64,000 bases of DNA from Apostichopus japonicus (taxonomy: Eukaryota; Echinodermata; Holothuroidea; Aspidochirotida; Stichopodidae). Position numbers and translations under genes: made by a program. Shown piece by piece: positions 35,537 through 47,912 of the stretch. The notes under the pieces are model-generated. The model made no database searches, had not been told where the DNA came from, and was given only the letters and a program-made list of their open reading frames with translations. Location of the stretch: NCBI RefSeq assembly GCF_037975245.1, contig NC_092575.1:15294310-15358309 (forward strand), given 5' to 3'. Each line of letters starts with the position of its first letter. Position 1 is the stretch's first letter.

Positions 35537-35906
35537 CAGTGGCGTAGGAAGGTACTTTTGAGTGGGGGGGCTGAAGACTGATGGCCGGCCTGGGGGAGGG
35601 GTCTAAGGGGAGGGGGTGTCCCCCTCCCCTTTGGAATTTTTTGCATTTCCAGGTGGCCTCAGATGCAATTTGGTGCTATATAGCACACTTCAACACCCAC
35701 TCCATTTTGTAAACTTAATTTTGTATTTTCAACTGGCCTTAGATGCAATTTGGTGCTCCAAATGAGATTTTTTTTCTCATTTGGAAATGAAAAAGGGGTT
35801 TTCTGACCTGCGAACCGGGGGGGCGGAATGATACTTCCGCCCCTCCACATTTTTCACTGGGGGGGGGGGCTGGCGCCCCCCAGCCCCCCCGGTTCCTACG
35901 CCCTTG
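35537..35906. mobile_element. 370-bp hAT-like MITE with CAGTGGCGTAGGAA ends
   Basis: Left end CAGTGGCGTAGGAA, right end complementary TTCCTACGCCCTTG. Duplication GAACTAAT on both sides (35529-35536, 35907-35914). The interior is G/C-run rich with an internal direct repeat AGATGCAATTTGGTGCT. A paralogous uninterrupted site exists at 58428-58435. Confidence 0.88.
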
Positions 35907-36407
35907 GAACTAATCATTGACCTAGTTTATAGCCTAAGTATGCCTCGGAATGACTTTTTATGGGAGAGGTCCCATAGAGCACCCCTGATTCAAAGACTCA
36001 AAGTTAGGTGTAGTGCTGGATAATGCTTTCATATAGTATAGGCTATATAGATAAAGAAAACGAAATCATTGAATATCACTTACCTTTGTCCATACCTTTG
36101 GTGTTGGTTTCATAGCATAAAACAATAGTCTCAAAGGTGTCAATTGTCAAAATGCAAAAAATGTTTCAATCATTCGTATTACCCTGTCAGGGCAGGCTTT
36201 AAAAGGTGCTTAAAAATTGACTTTCGTTGCACCTATTTAGTACCAAGGTATTATGGTTGAGAGCTGTAGAGGGATGTCCTGAGAATATTTTTAGATACGT
36301 TTGAAGCTTGGGGAGATGTAAGTTTTGGAGTAAACAATAAATAGATGGCGTCACTGTTAACGGTGTACGATATTTATTAAAAACGGCAATGACCTTTCAT
36401 AGCAACA

Positions 36408-36410
<3 letters not shown>

Positions 36411-36472
<62 letters not shown>
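36411..36472. repeat. (TA)n microsatellite
   Basis: About 60 bp of uninterrupted TA. Confidence 0.95.
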
Positions 36473-36481
<9 letters not shown>

Positions 36482-38929
36482 TAGATACATATCAGATATA
36501 TACGGTAACATACAGATCCTCTCTAGATATGCACAGTGTGGACAGCATTCACTATTAGGATTTGAAAATTGAGATACATTCTGAGAGATACAAGGTCACA
36601 AATAAAAAGGGGGGGGGGGTATTAGATGTAAGGGGTACTGGTCATGAAAACCAGTTTCCATTAAAAACTTTCAATGTTGGCCAATCAAACACACCTAGTG
36701 TAACGTAAGAACATTTTGTCAGGTACAAATCAACTAGAGCCGTCTCAAAAGATGGTTATAGGTAATTGGACCAGGCACATAGCCAGATGTGTTGGGGGCC
36801 GGGGCATTCTGGGGCAATGCCACCATTTTTGTCATGCCCCACTCAACGCCATTTTTTAAAATCTATAAACACTTTGTCCCTTTAAATCTGAGCAGCTGAC
36901 CACGGGCCCTACTGACTGAACCCTTCATTTTAGAATAACTGTTATGGGAATGCCAGCATTAAGGGTCATTGCTGTTTCCATATATTTAAATAACCATTCA
37001 TCGTTGAAACATCATTTTGGTACAAGTCTAAATGCCTCTTGACAGGGGCAACACGACTACCTGTTATAGTCATCATCCTACAATGTTCAAGTTACATACA
37101 TACATCACAAGGATCTCCTACAATCATTTGTAAATATCCAATAAGCCTCTTACAGTCTATTGTGATGCCTGATTATAGTGTCCCTCTATCAGTTTGAGTT
37201 TGAAATTGATAAATGAATGCAACAATTACTGTTCACTTAAGTCTGTGACTCCTTTTATTGAAATAGATAGTAACATTGTGAGTCCTGTCAGAACCGTATG
37301 AAACCACATAATATTCATTAGATCACTGATGGTCAACACAAAATTGACACATACCAGGGATATCACGTTTGTATATAATTGTCTGGGTCTTTGTTTTTTT
37401 GTTTCTGGACTCTCCACCAGGACAACCCCTTTAAATTACAAGTGACAACTGCTAAAACAATATTGGGTAGGATGCTGAATGCCGTATAGGCATAAATAAT
37501 GAAAAACAGTCTTATTCTACTCCATTGGCTTTGTCTGTAGGGACTTTAGTATGTTTATTACCCTTCATTCCTCTCCAAGCAGTCACTTGATACAGCAAGA
37601 GCAGGCAATCTAAAGAGATATTACATAAAGATATACACTATACAAGTTCATGAACGTCCACGATTAACTATTGACAGATACTACACAGCTTGAAAATTCA
37701 AATCACTCAAGTATGCATTCCTTGCCTTTCATGCATTACCAGTGATGAAAGTTACTTTTCAAGCATGCTCTGACTGTTGCTAGGAGTTTCAATAATACTC
37801 TCTGAAGATACAAGCTTCATCTTTAAATCTTTTGAAATAATGAACTATTCTTAAAAACATTGGACAGGTCTCCATCTTGATATCCAAGCTTTGCACAATT
37901 TTTCATCTGGCGGTTGTTTCATGCTACCTGGTGTACAATGTTAATCCAGCTGGTTTAAATGACATTTGACAACATCCTACCTGCAAACTAGGCAAGTTAA
38001 CAGTTCTATTGTATTTACCCTGAGTTTGCTTGATATACAGATTCCCTTAAATTTAAAGAAATCCAGTCTTTACACTCCTCTTCCTTTCAAACCTTTTAAG
38101 ACCTGACTTCCCACATATTACTGAAGTACCACGCTTTTAACAAGATTGGTCCTTTCTTTGAGTACATTCCTCAAGCTCCCTGGACACGATTGGTTCTTTC
38201 CTAGTATACGTTCCTCATCTTTCCTCGAGTATACTGGCAATTCTTTCAAAGGTGTAAAATGGTAAATCGGTTCAACATAGTCTGTTGTTGAACCAGATAA
38301 GGTCGATAAGGTTGAAGTCGGCTTCTTATTCCATTTAACTCTAAATTAAAGAACATAAGTACACACGTTCAAGCGAAGCTATTTCCCTCAGTAAAACTAG
38401 ATTCGTGCAGCGGATTCCTTTGCTTTTCCCTTTGAGTAAATAATCGAAGAAGCCCTTATTTTCAATAATGGAAATGTTCCCACACCAGAGCTAGGTTACG
38501 GCCAATGAAACTGTTCATCTTAAGAACTAACAAGTTGTTAACAAGTTCTTCATAATCCTTATCGCACAAAAGAAAATTATTATGATTAACATGGTTTCTT
38601 AATTTTCGTTGAGTTTTATAAAATTACTCTTTTAAGTTTGTACAGCGCCATAGCTTATGTTTTTACATATATATGTGCGCTTTAGAAATGTTTAAATAAT
38701 AAATAATAATAATAATTACATTTCCAGAACTCAGGACCTCTCTTCTCTGAGAAAATTTGAAAATTGCAGTGTACTAAGCAACGAAAGACTGTAAACTAGG
38801 AGAGACTTTAGAATTGGAATTGACCGGGTGACGGGAAATTAGAAAGAATTTAATCCAAATTGATTTCAAGACCTTCTCACATTTGGTACCATTTTACGTG
38901 ATATTTTGTACTTTTTATTTATGCAATAC

Positions 38930-39938
38930 ACATTTCAATAACGTAGTCCATAACAACTCCCTGGTTCATTACAGCATATTTTCGACGAAAACATGTGATC
39001 TTGATAAAGAATGCATCTGTATTAACAGCCATCTATATTATTATACATTATGTATTATAACCTCGAATGAGACAGCCTTAGCTTCTTGAATAATTAAATT
39101 TAGTAAGAAAACAACTTTTTTGATACTAAAATCCAATTACATTACCTTTAAAGACAAGTTTGTAATATTCAGGATGTATTTTGTGATATAAAGAAAACGT
39201 GTCTTGGTAACGAAATGTTTTACTGTTCATGTAAAGTCTTATACACCCCTAACGAAATGCTTGTCCCCAACGAAACAAATGGTCTCCTAGTATTGTTTTT
39301 ATCAGCTATTAAGCTGATTAGTCATTATTTAACTTAGCTGTGAAGTATGCTTCCAAGCTAGAATAATATAGCTGTTTTTATTATGTGTAGGCAATTAATT
39401 TATTGCGACGTTCGTTTTTCTAATGCCTATGGGATTTCCTTGTTATGGTTTGAAAACCATAACAAGGAAAAGAAGTGCGACGGATACGCCTACGTATTAG
39501 TTAGTAATCTGCGAGTCTGACTGTATTGGATAAATACATAACTTGATACTCAATAGACTGAACATTACACAATAAAACGAGGCTACAAAATGGAACCTTA
39601 GTATGGTATATACTTTCACTTACAAAGGCTACAAAGGTGACTAAGTATAACTATTTCTGTTTGTTATAATAGGGATAAGTGGTGGATACTTTCAGTATCA
39701 GGAATGACTCACAGTGTCAGATGTCGTATAACCTGTTATAACTGACGTTTTACCTCTCTATCCTAACAGAGTGCTACTTAATGTTGTTCCTTACATTTGT
39801 GTTCGGTATAGGAGTCTCGTGTTTCGCATATATGCCAAATGTTTGGATGTAACAATTTTATTGGCTGTCATTTATAAGGCATATATGTTTCCCGTTATGC
39901 AGTAAATATCAACGCATATAAGTACACGAAGAATCAAA
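38930..39938 (+). repeat. 5' flank of receptor A, duplicated upstream of receptor B
   Basis: AACTCCCTGGTTCATTACAG..., GATCTTGATAAAGAATGCAT and the last 550 bp before the start codon recur at 46360-46490 and 48105-48987. The duplicated unit therefore starts about 1 kb upstream of the gene. Confidence 0.8.
39870..39877 (+). promoter_or_regulatory. TATA-like box of receptor A
   Basis: ATTTATAA at about 65 nt before the start codon. The same motif sits at 48920-48927 before receptor B. In receptor C it is altered to TTAATAAG (about 55260). Confidence 0.35.
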
Positions 39939-40376
39939 ATGGACAGGAGTGATTTTCAGAGAAGTTTAATCCTTGGATTTGTTCTTTGCCTTGCAAAAGG
40001 GGACGAGACTTGCGATGGTTACAGTCATAAAAAGGGTAGCGAATTTGTTTATGGACTTCTTGGACAAAACATAACCTTGTCCTGTGATGTAAAGTCTTAC
40101 TGTGAAAAAGCTACGTGGGCATTCCGTACAAGTCCTGTGAAATATTTGTATGCAGAATCGTGTCCTAACTGCGGAGAGAGTTTCTCTGTCATTGACATCA
40201 TCCACGGAGACAAAGTGAACACAAGTCTACATATTAACAACATTAATGAGAGTCTTGCTGGTATCTATGACTGTAACTGTCAGCATGGTAATCAAACAGA
40301 TAGGATGAAATGCTTTAACCTACAAATTGAAAACGCTTCGTGTCAATTAGAGTTAACTCAAAATGAGAAAGTAAAG
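39939..40376 (+). CDS. Receptor A exon 1 (signal peptide and V-type Ig-like domain)
   Basis: 146 codons, ATG in an AATCAAAATGG context, ending NEKVK at donor GTAGGT. Signal peptide and the whole domain share one exon. Intron 1 is phase 0, unlike the phase-1 borders usual for shuffled Ig domains. Confidence 0.88.
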
Positions 40377-43099
40377 GTAGGTAAAACTTTGGAATATTTA
40401 TTTGATTTTTATCTAGAGTGACTTTCAATGCTCCCATGACCAATTTCTGTCTATTTGATCTAACGTGTTTTATTATTCCTCAATAAGTACCTACACCGTG
40501 CGAATTATTTCATATGATGTCACGATCCATATATTCATAAACACAGTCCAATGTGAAAAGTGTAGGTAGTGTTTTGAGGTTAAATGATTATGGAATCATT
40601 GTTTGCCTTCGCAGGTATTTCAAAACAGTTCTGGAAGTCAACATGATGTGGCAGTACGTACAGTAAATGTTAACACCGATGACAATATCACAGCCAGATG
40701 CGTAAGCAATGTTGCAAAGCTGAAAAATAATTGCACAAATAGTAAGTATTATTACAGCAATCATACACGTAAATCCCATTGAGTATATATGTGATTCACG
40801 GAATACAATCCAGAAGAAGGATGAAAGTTAAACATCTTAAATTATTTTTAACTCACAAATATTTAAAGTACAAAGATATGATGGAGCACTCTATAAAAGT
40901 TTTGCATTTTTATTACCTATCTATAACATCGGATACGGACGTATGCAACTAATCAAATTTGGGTAAAGTTTAACTCATAACAAGTAAAATATGGACAGAT
41001 TAACAAATAAAATTGCTAAAGGTTGATAAGTTGGTCAAACACGTTTGTATGTTAATTGTTTTGGGGCAAAATGTTGCTCAAATTGTTTGGATACATTTTT
41101 ACCCAGGGTTGGTACAGAACGATTGCTCAAATGTTTAAGAGTGAAGAAAAGAGCCCCAAGTGACTTGGTTACTTTATGTAGTGTTAAAGTTAAAGTGTTA
41201 GTCTTTTATATTAGTGATGGGATTGTAAACCTAGAAAAGAGCGCTTTGAGATATGATTACAGAGTCAGAAAATATTTCCCTCTCTTTATGATATGTTATA
41301 TAATTATATGTTATAGGTGTTATATGTTATGTATGGATTGCAGTGTAAATGGTGTACGTCTCGTTTCACGACTATCTCCAGAGAACTTTTTTTTACTAAA
41401 TCGTGGTATGTACTTTGTTTTTTAATGAATTTGGCCGTTACATATACTGAAATATAATGGAATGAAACCAATTATCTGATGGAAGTTGCATAAATCTCTT
41501 TACGGTATATTGACAGGAAACGTCCAAAAACAACTTAATTCGTTCAGGTTACGTTTCACCAACCTTTTAGGTATTTGCAAAAGTACCCTAAGTATGATCA
41601 GTGGTTAGATTTGCTTTCAAGTTCTCATCGGAAGTTACTCCTATATCAATAAGATAACAAGAACCAGTGATGGTCTGGGATAATTTATTTGACTTCTATT
41701 GAACAATTGACAGGGTAGATTGTGCGTGGTGACACTATACATTGCTAATTGAAACAATGGATTCATTAAGACTTCGTCTGATAGATATATGAAGACATGA
41801 AGACACTGTCTAATATATCGGAATGAATATAGGGTACTTCTTGTAATTACATTTGTTTTTAACGAAGCTCTAGAGAGGACATGGTAGAAATAAAATGATT
41901 ACGTATGTACGTAAGAATATCACGTAGGTATGAATTAATTACTACGTACATACGTAATAAACAATATGTACGTACTAATTATAACGAATGTAGGCCTACG
42001 TACATACGTACGTGCTTTTATTACGTGATATAGCCAATGTTGACACTTGTCTGACGTAAGCGAACCTACGTGATACGCTGTGTGATACATGTTCATTTCC
42101 CATGTCCTCTCTAAAGCTTCCTAGTTTTTCATAGCTGGTGTGTGACGCTTAAGAAAAGTTCCTGCTAAGCTCAACACTTCATTATTCACGAATTTTTACT
42201 TTTCAGGATCAGGGTTGTTAAAAATAAAGAAATCACAAGATAGATGCCGGATAAGTTGCAGAATCAAAAGGGTATGCCAGACGAGAATCATCTTGAGTGT
42301 AATTTCCTCAACAACAAACAGTCCATCAACTTCCACGACGAAGGAGGAAGTTACACGAAGTACTAAACTCACTATCACTAAGAGCAGTACTGTCACTTTT
42401 GCGACATCGCCCTATACTACAGAAAGAAACAGTTCCTTGATTTCCACGAGAAAGAAGGACTTTACACAAAGTACTAAACCCACTATCACTAAGAACGACT
42501 CCGTAACTTTTGTGACTTCGCAACATACTACAGAAAGAAACAGTTCATTGACTTCCACGAGGAAGGAGGACTTTACACAAAGTACTAAACCCACTATTAC
42601 TAAGAACGGCACTGTAACTTTTGCGACTTCGCAATACACTACAGAAAGAAACAGTTTATTGACTTACATGATGTCAAAGGAAGAAACTTCTATCATGTCT
42701 ACATTTCCTGTAAGAACAACTTCTACGCGGGACCAGACAAAAGTGAATACTCCAGACGATGGAATTACCGTAATCGTCTCCACAGCATATACTGGAGAAA
42801 AGATCACACTGCCTGCTACTATGATGTTTGTGGTCATACTCGCAGCTTTCATTGTCATTCTTGTTTTCATTATACTTGTTTTATTGATGAAAATTTTGAA
42901 GGGCAAGCGAAAGCGTTCCGCAGAGAAGGAAAAATGGATAAATCCTATTTATGAAGGATTTGAAGAAGGAAGGGAAAGAGATGGGTCTACTGAGCACGAA
43001 AGATCTAATATAGCTAGTCAACCGGATCAAGAAACTTTGGATGATGGAATATATCATTTGGTAGTTACTAGCAATAGCAAACCTATAAATGAATCTTAG
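39939..43099 (+). CDS. Receptor A: Ig-like domains, Thr-rich repeat stalk, TM, NPIY tail (485 aa)
   Basis: Exons 39939-40376, 40615-40741 and 42207-43099 (phases 0 and 1) give an unbroken 485-aa frame. Signal peptide 1-21. V-type Ig-like domain about 35-130: GQNITLSC (Cys49), Trp60 in ATWAF, and LAGIYDC (Tyr110, Cys112). Extra Cys at 25, 55, 75, 78, 114, 125 and 135. Second Cys-rich Ig-like domain about 147-222, split by intron 2. Thr/Ser-rich stalk with three 37-residue repeats (about 240-350). TM about 394-416 with KRKR stop-transfer. Tail with NPIY (Tyr437) and GIYHLVV (Tyr471). Several N-glycosylation sites (44, 94, 103, 118, 132). NPxY motifs bind PTB or endocytic adaptors in known receptors. 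No named family recognised; a cell-surface recognition role is inferred from architecture only. Confidence 0.88.
40615..40741 (+). CDS. Receptor A exon 2 (first half of second Ig-like domain)
   Basis: 127 nt between TTTGCCTTCGCAG and GTAAGT. Encodes VFQNSSGSQHDVAVRTVN then VNTDDNITARC and NNCTN. Highly conserved in B and C. Confidence 0.87.
41873..42111. mobile_element. TA-flanked MITE in receptor A intron 2
   Basis: Inverted ends GAGAGGACATGG / CCATGTCCTCTC flanked by TA (41871-41872, 42112-42113), as in Tc1/mariner-type insertions. The interior is full of TACGTA/ACGTACGT palindromes that would fold into a hairpin. An insertion with the same ends is at the matching site in receptor C (56288-56615). 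Confidence 0.75.
42207..43099 (+). CDS. Receptor A exon 3 (rest of domain 2, stalk, TM, tail)
   Basis: Acceptor TTTTACTTTTCAG, then SGLLKIKKSQDRCRISCRIK. Three 111-nt repeats start near 42371, 42482 and 42593. Stop TAG 43097-43099. One exon encodes the end of domain 2, stalk, membrane and cytoplasmic parts. Confidence 0.88.
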
Positions 43100-44340
43100 A
43101 ACTCCATTACAGTTGTCGTTATCGCAAAATCGATTAATTAATGCAAACATTTATCAAGTTGATAATGAAGACAACGAAACTGCTAAGAACTCAATCCTTT
43201 CTTAACATTTCATTTCACTTATGTTGTAAGTTCATTTGTTATACAAACGCTTTGAAATGATACGAAAAACATTTGCTTTGATTCCAACTTTATTTGTATA
43301 CATAACTGTGTAAATACATGCTCTCGATGCTCACAATGAAAACTTAAGATCAATGTGCTTACCGGGGCAAAATAAAGTGAAAACGTAAAGAAAATCATAT
43401 CTAAAACATTGAAAGGTGAGAAAGAAGATATACATATTAACGCAAAACCTTTATAATTCTTATTCAGATAATAATAAATTTCTCTCACTAGACAATCATA
43501 AGAGAAAACTATGACTAGGTGTTTGAGGCGGGAGGGGGCAGGGGTAGGCGATGTGGCTGCAGCCCCCCATAATGATTTTCGGGCAATATGCTGCGATTGC
43601 ACCGGGCACTGCTCAAAATAAAATAACCCTACAATGCTTGATGAGAGTCAGTTTTCCGTAAAATTGTTTATAAGACTAACCTTTCTCAGCTGACCCAACT
43701 AATCTGAAGTTGATGTTGATTTTTTACATTTTCCAAATCTTTACAACCGGGCAATCGAATTGGTCTCTTAGCCAATTACATTAACTGTTGTAGATTTCGT
43801 TGATAATGTTATGACATAGAATTATGTTAGAGCAGGGAGAAAGGCAAGCTGAATGGGAGGGGCATTTAACATATAGAGATGCATGTTCTTAAAGTCGAAC
43901 TGAATCTATTTCAGCGAAAGTTATTAAAGAAAATGTACATATGTTGCAAAATGATTAGAAATATAAAATATTATATGCTGCTTGTGTAGCTGACGAGTGC
44001 ACGCTTGATAATTATGTGCCGCCGCGGTGTATATTCGAATGCCGTACGGACTACACTGTAGGATTGTAATGATAAAGGTAAGGTATACTTTCACTTCATT
44101 TTCATTTGTAGATCTTTCATAATATATTTACCACTGTACTTTCTTTTTTCAGTGATGATTCATACGTTCTCATGCACTCTTTTTACAATGGTGGTATCAG
44201 TTCTTGTAGGCAGAGGAGCCCATGGAAACAAATATCGGTAGATAATGGAGCTACTAAAATAGCGGTGTGTAAGAAAACGTCGATAAAACGTGCGAACAGC
44301 CCGCGTGCAAAGACGTGCCTATTCTGTTTGTGTACATTAA
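43100..44340. repeat. 3' flanking block of receptor A, repeated in the array
   Basis: Most of this block is shared with 51046-52440 (after B), and its later part with 62000-62830. Shared pieces include GGACTACACTG.AGGATTG and TCATACGTTCTCATGCACTC. No supportable gene within it. Confidence 0.75.
43371..43376 (+). promoter_or_regulatory. Candidate polyadenylation signal of receptor A
   Basis: AATAAA 272 nt after the stop. The aligned signal is present after receptor B (51305-51310). Confidence 0.45.
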
Positions 44341-44344
44341 CAGG

Positions 44345-45480
44345 AACCACCCATAAACAACTGTATCCGTCCAGGTTACGTTTCACTAACCCTTTAGGTA
44401 TTTACAAAACAATGCCCTTTAAGCACCGGAGGATCATCAGAGGTTGGATTTGCTGTTAGAGATTTCCTCGGATGTTACTCCTAGATCAATAAGATAACAA
44501 GAACCTTTGATGATCTAGGATAATTTGATTTGACTTCTATTGAACAATTGAGAGAGGTAGATTGTGCTTGGTTTATATCAACACTGTCCATTGCTAATTG
44601 GTACAATGAATACAATTGATACAATGAAGAGTTTGGTCTGATAGAGATGTAAACATTCATGACGACATTAATAGTTTTAACATTGAATATATCGGAATAA
44701 GTATAGAATACGTCTTGTAATTAAATTTATTTTCCGAAGTTGAGTGGGGACGCTTAAAATGTCAGTTCTTTCTAAATTCAACACTTCATTATTCACGAAT
44801 ATTTCCTTTTCAAGATCAGGATTGTTAAAGGTAAAGAAATCACAACATGGAAGCTTGATTATTTGCAGAATCAAAACGTTATAGAACAACAAACAACAAC
44901 AAACAGTTCATCAATTTCCACGACGCAGGAGGAAGTCACACGAAGCACTGAACTCAATATCACTAAGAACTGTAACTTTTGCGACTTCTCAATATACTAC
45001 TGAAAGATACAGTTCATTGACTATCACGATGTCAAAGGAAAAATCCTTCCTCATCTCTACATCTTCTGTAAAAAGAACTTCTCCGCGGGACCAGACAAAG
45101 TTACTCCTCTAGACGATTGAATTAGCACAACAAAACCGCCATATACTACAGAAAATATAATAACAAGAATATAATATGACCGGTATTTTAGTCGGCGTTA
45201 TGTTACTCATAACGATTGTTGTTATACTAATCTTAGTTATTATTTCCTGATTGGGCTTGTTTCTCGGAAATATTCGAAGAAAGATGAATATGAATATGCA
45301 AGGGATATTCCTCTCTTCACAGCCGCAACTGGCGAAACTAACTATTCAAAAACTATATATCCATCGACGATGGATAATAGTGATATTGAATATGCAAAAC
45401 ATATTTATACATCGACATTAAATATGTGAGACATATTCATAATTGAGTTCCTTTTTATGACGAAATCAATGAATAAATTA
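44345..45480 (+). pseudogene. Receptor pseudogene E: intron 2 remnant plus chimeric exon 3
   Basis: 44345-44560 matches the middle of receptor A intron 2. From 44815 it matches exon 3 but reads SGLLKVKKSQHGSLIICRIK and then hits TAG. Domain-2 Cys codons are lost and further indels and stops follow. The stalk part resembles A and D (SKE.., RTSPRDQTK). From about 45175 it changes to the C-type membrane segment (MTGILVGVMLLITIVV) with a TGA, then the C-type tail repeats. Exons 1 and 2 are absent. Its 3' flank (to about 45800) also matches C. Confidence 0.85.
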
Positions 45481-46359
45481 AGGAAAGGAAAGAAAATACT
45501 TGTTTTCAAATATATCTCGTTGTGTGTAAGAAGTAAGAAGTACCCTCATAAAAGGTACTTTCGTTAACTTTGTTATAATAGTCTATACTTCACAATCGAG
45601 AAGACAATTATTGCACCTTTTTTTACTAGTTACCCGATAAGATATTGCGACTACTGCAACTTTATATCTGCGTTTCAATTGAATAGGATGAGACTGAAAT
45701 AACCATAGTCATTAGATTTCCGGGTTTTGTATATCGTCAAGTGTTTTCTCTCTCTGTGGTGTGCATATTTGAAGCATTAGTGTTACATTAGAAGAAACAA
45801 AATGGTTTGTGATATCATGGTTGTTTCGGAAGACGTGCCAATTAGATTTAATGGTCGCAGCCACCTAATTTTAGGGATTGATCTATTCTCTCAACAAAAG
45901 GTAACTTGTGTTTTAAGGGTCAAAGTGACATTTTGCAGCATGTTTTGTTATGGTTTTTATTGAAGATGGTATAATTCTAGTAGCTATGCCAAATAGGTTT
46001 AATCGTTCATTTACAATTTGTTTCGTTACTAATCTTATGTAATTTAGTTTCTTTACAGTAGTTCCATCGGTCAGCTAGGGAGAAACCCACTGCCCTCTTA
46101 ATTTGCCTCACAAGTAACATATTTGAATACATGCATAGGTATAGTTGTTTTTTCTATTTATTTTACATATTTCATCGTAAATGATAAAGGAAGAGCAATC
46201 TACAAGTAAGGATTTTACTCGTACCTAAAAATTACTTGAAAGTTTGATAACTTACACAATTTCCCACAAAGGCCTCTAAAGCGATGTTAGAAGAAGTGAG
46301 AAGATTATTTTCGTAATGCACCTGGACATTTGTAGAAGATCTTATATATTCTTTATGGA
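45481..46359. other. Spacer between pseudogene E and the B unit
   Basis: The first part (to about 45800) matches the C 3' flank. The rest is AT-rich with no gene signal. Confidence 0.5.
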
Positions 46360-46599
46360 GTCTATAACAATTCCCTGGTTCATTTTAGCATAGTTTCGAC
46401 GAAAACATTTGATCTTGATAAAGAATGCATCCTATATTTTACAGCCATCCATATTATTATACATCATATATAATAACCTCAAATGAAACAGTATCACGAG
46501 GCGTTGTGTCGATCAAGTCGCAGATTCCCTAAATATTTCACAATATGTATAGGCCTAAATATAAATAAGCCTAAATATTAATAAGCCCACATGTATATT

Positions 46600-46601
46600 G
46601 G

Positions 46602-46641
<40 letters not shown>

Positions 46642-46644
46642 CAT

Positions 46645-46720
<76 letters not shown>
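46600..46720. repeat. (TA)n microsatellite
   Basis: About 120 bp of nearly pure TA adjoining the Penelope-like remnant. Confidence 0.95.
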
Positions 46721-46722
<2 letters not shown>

Positions 46723-46739
46723 AATAACGGAAAAACTGT

Positions 46740-47405
46740 TAAACAACTATGCTGCATTTAGAGAAAGACTGGATCTCGAGCGAGATACAATAATTGAATT
46801 AGGGAAGTGATTGGAAGTAAAACAGCCAATGTTTGGTTTTTGCAGAGCTTTCGAGCAAAACTAGCTCTTCTTCAGTGCATGATCACCGAAAGTGACAAGT
46901 AGTAGCAGGAATTGAAACTATTTTATAGAGAAGATGTCGGCATGGTTGTAAAGGCAAAGCGACTTACTGATTTCTGCTGAATTGAGCAGAAGTTTTAGAA
47001 ATTCGGATTATTTTAATCCGATTCCGTCGTAATTGTAAAGGGATTGTTTAGTTTATCTGGAACGGCAAATCGTTTCTGATGTTTAAACCGAATGGTGCCG
47101 TGGTCTTTAGGTTAAGTTCCCAGAAATTTTCTTTCGCTTTCCTAGATTTATCTGTCCAAGAATCGTTGTGGTCAATGGCAATAACACGCAAATTCTCAAT
47201 TGAATGATTTTGGAGATTGAAGTGATTTGCAACAGGTTGGTAGATCTTTTTTGTTTTCATCGCCGATCTATGTTGTGTCATTCTCATTCTAAGAGTGTTT
47301 TTAGACTCTCTAATGTATTGTAAGTTACAAATATTGCAGTAGATGAGGTAAATGACATTTTTGGATAGGCATTTTGTGCCGAATTTGGAACGTGCGTTTG
47401 GTTTA
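46740..47405 (-). mobile_element. Penelope-like element remnant (GIY-YIG end)
   Basis: Minus frame reads [20 protein letters not shown], then [54 protein letters not shown]. This is the pattern of the C-terminal GIY-YIG endonuclease of Penelope-like retroelements, with YIG altered to YIR. Downstream (46850-46890) is a GAAGAAGAGCTAGTTTTGC / GAAAGCTCTGC terminal-repeat signature. 5' truncated and inactive. Confidence 0.78.
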
Positions 47406-47410
47406 TATAT

Positions 47411-47457
<47 letters not shown>

Positions 47458-47472
47458 ATATATATATGTATG

Positions 47473-47531
<59 letters not shown>

Positions 47532-47588
47532 GAATTGAATTCAAAGCCAATTTATGTATGTATATGTATGTATGTATATATATATATG

Positions 47589-47652
<64 letters not shown>
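47405..47652. repeat. (TA)n / (TATG)n microsatellite complex
   Basis: Two long TA tracts around a duplicated AAGAATTGAATTCAAAGCCA segment (about 47529 and 47653). Confidence 0.9.
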
Positions 47653-47654
<2 letters not shown>

Positions 47655-47699
47655 AATTGAATTCAAAGCCAATTTATACGCTTTAACATACCAGTAGAA

Positions 47700-47912
<213 letters not shown>

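Larger units (their letters stand above)
34931..38929. other. Intergenic region between FET gene and receptor array
   Basis: No gene supportable. Holds the 370-bp MITE, a (TA)n tract (about 36411-36472), a poly-G run (about 36610) and a short SINE/LINE tail at about 38635-38715 (TTGTACAGCGCCATAGC ... (AATAAT)n). Confidence 0.5.
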
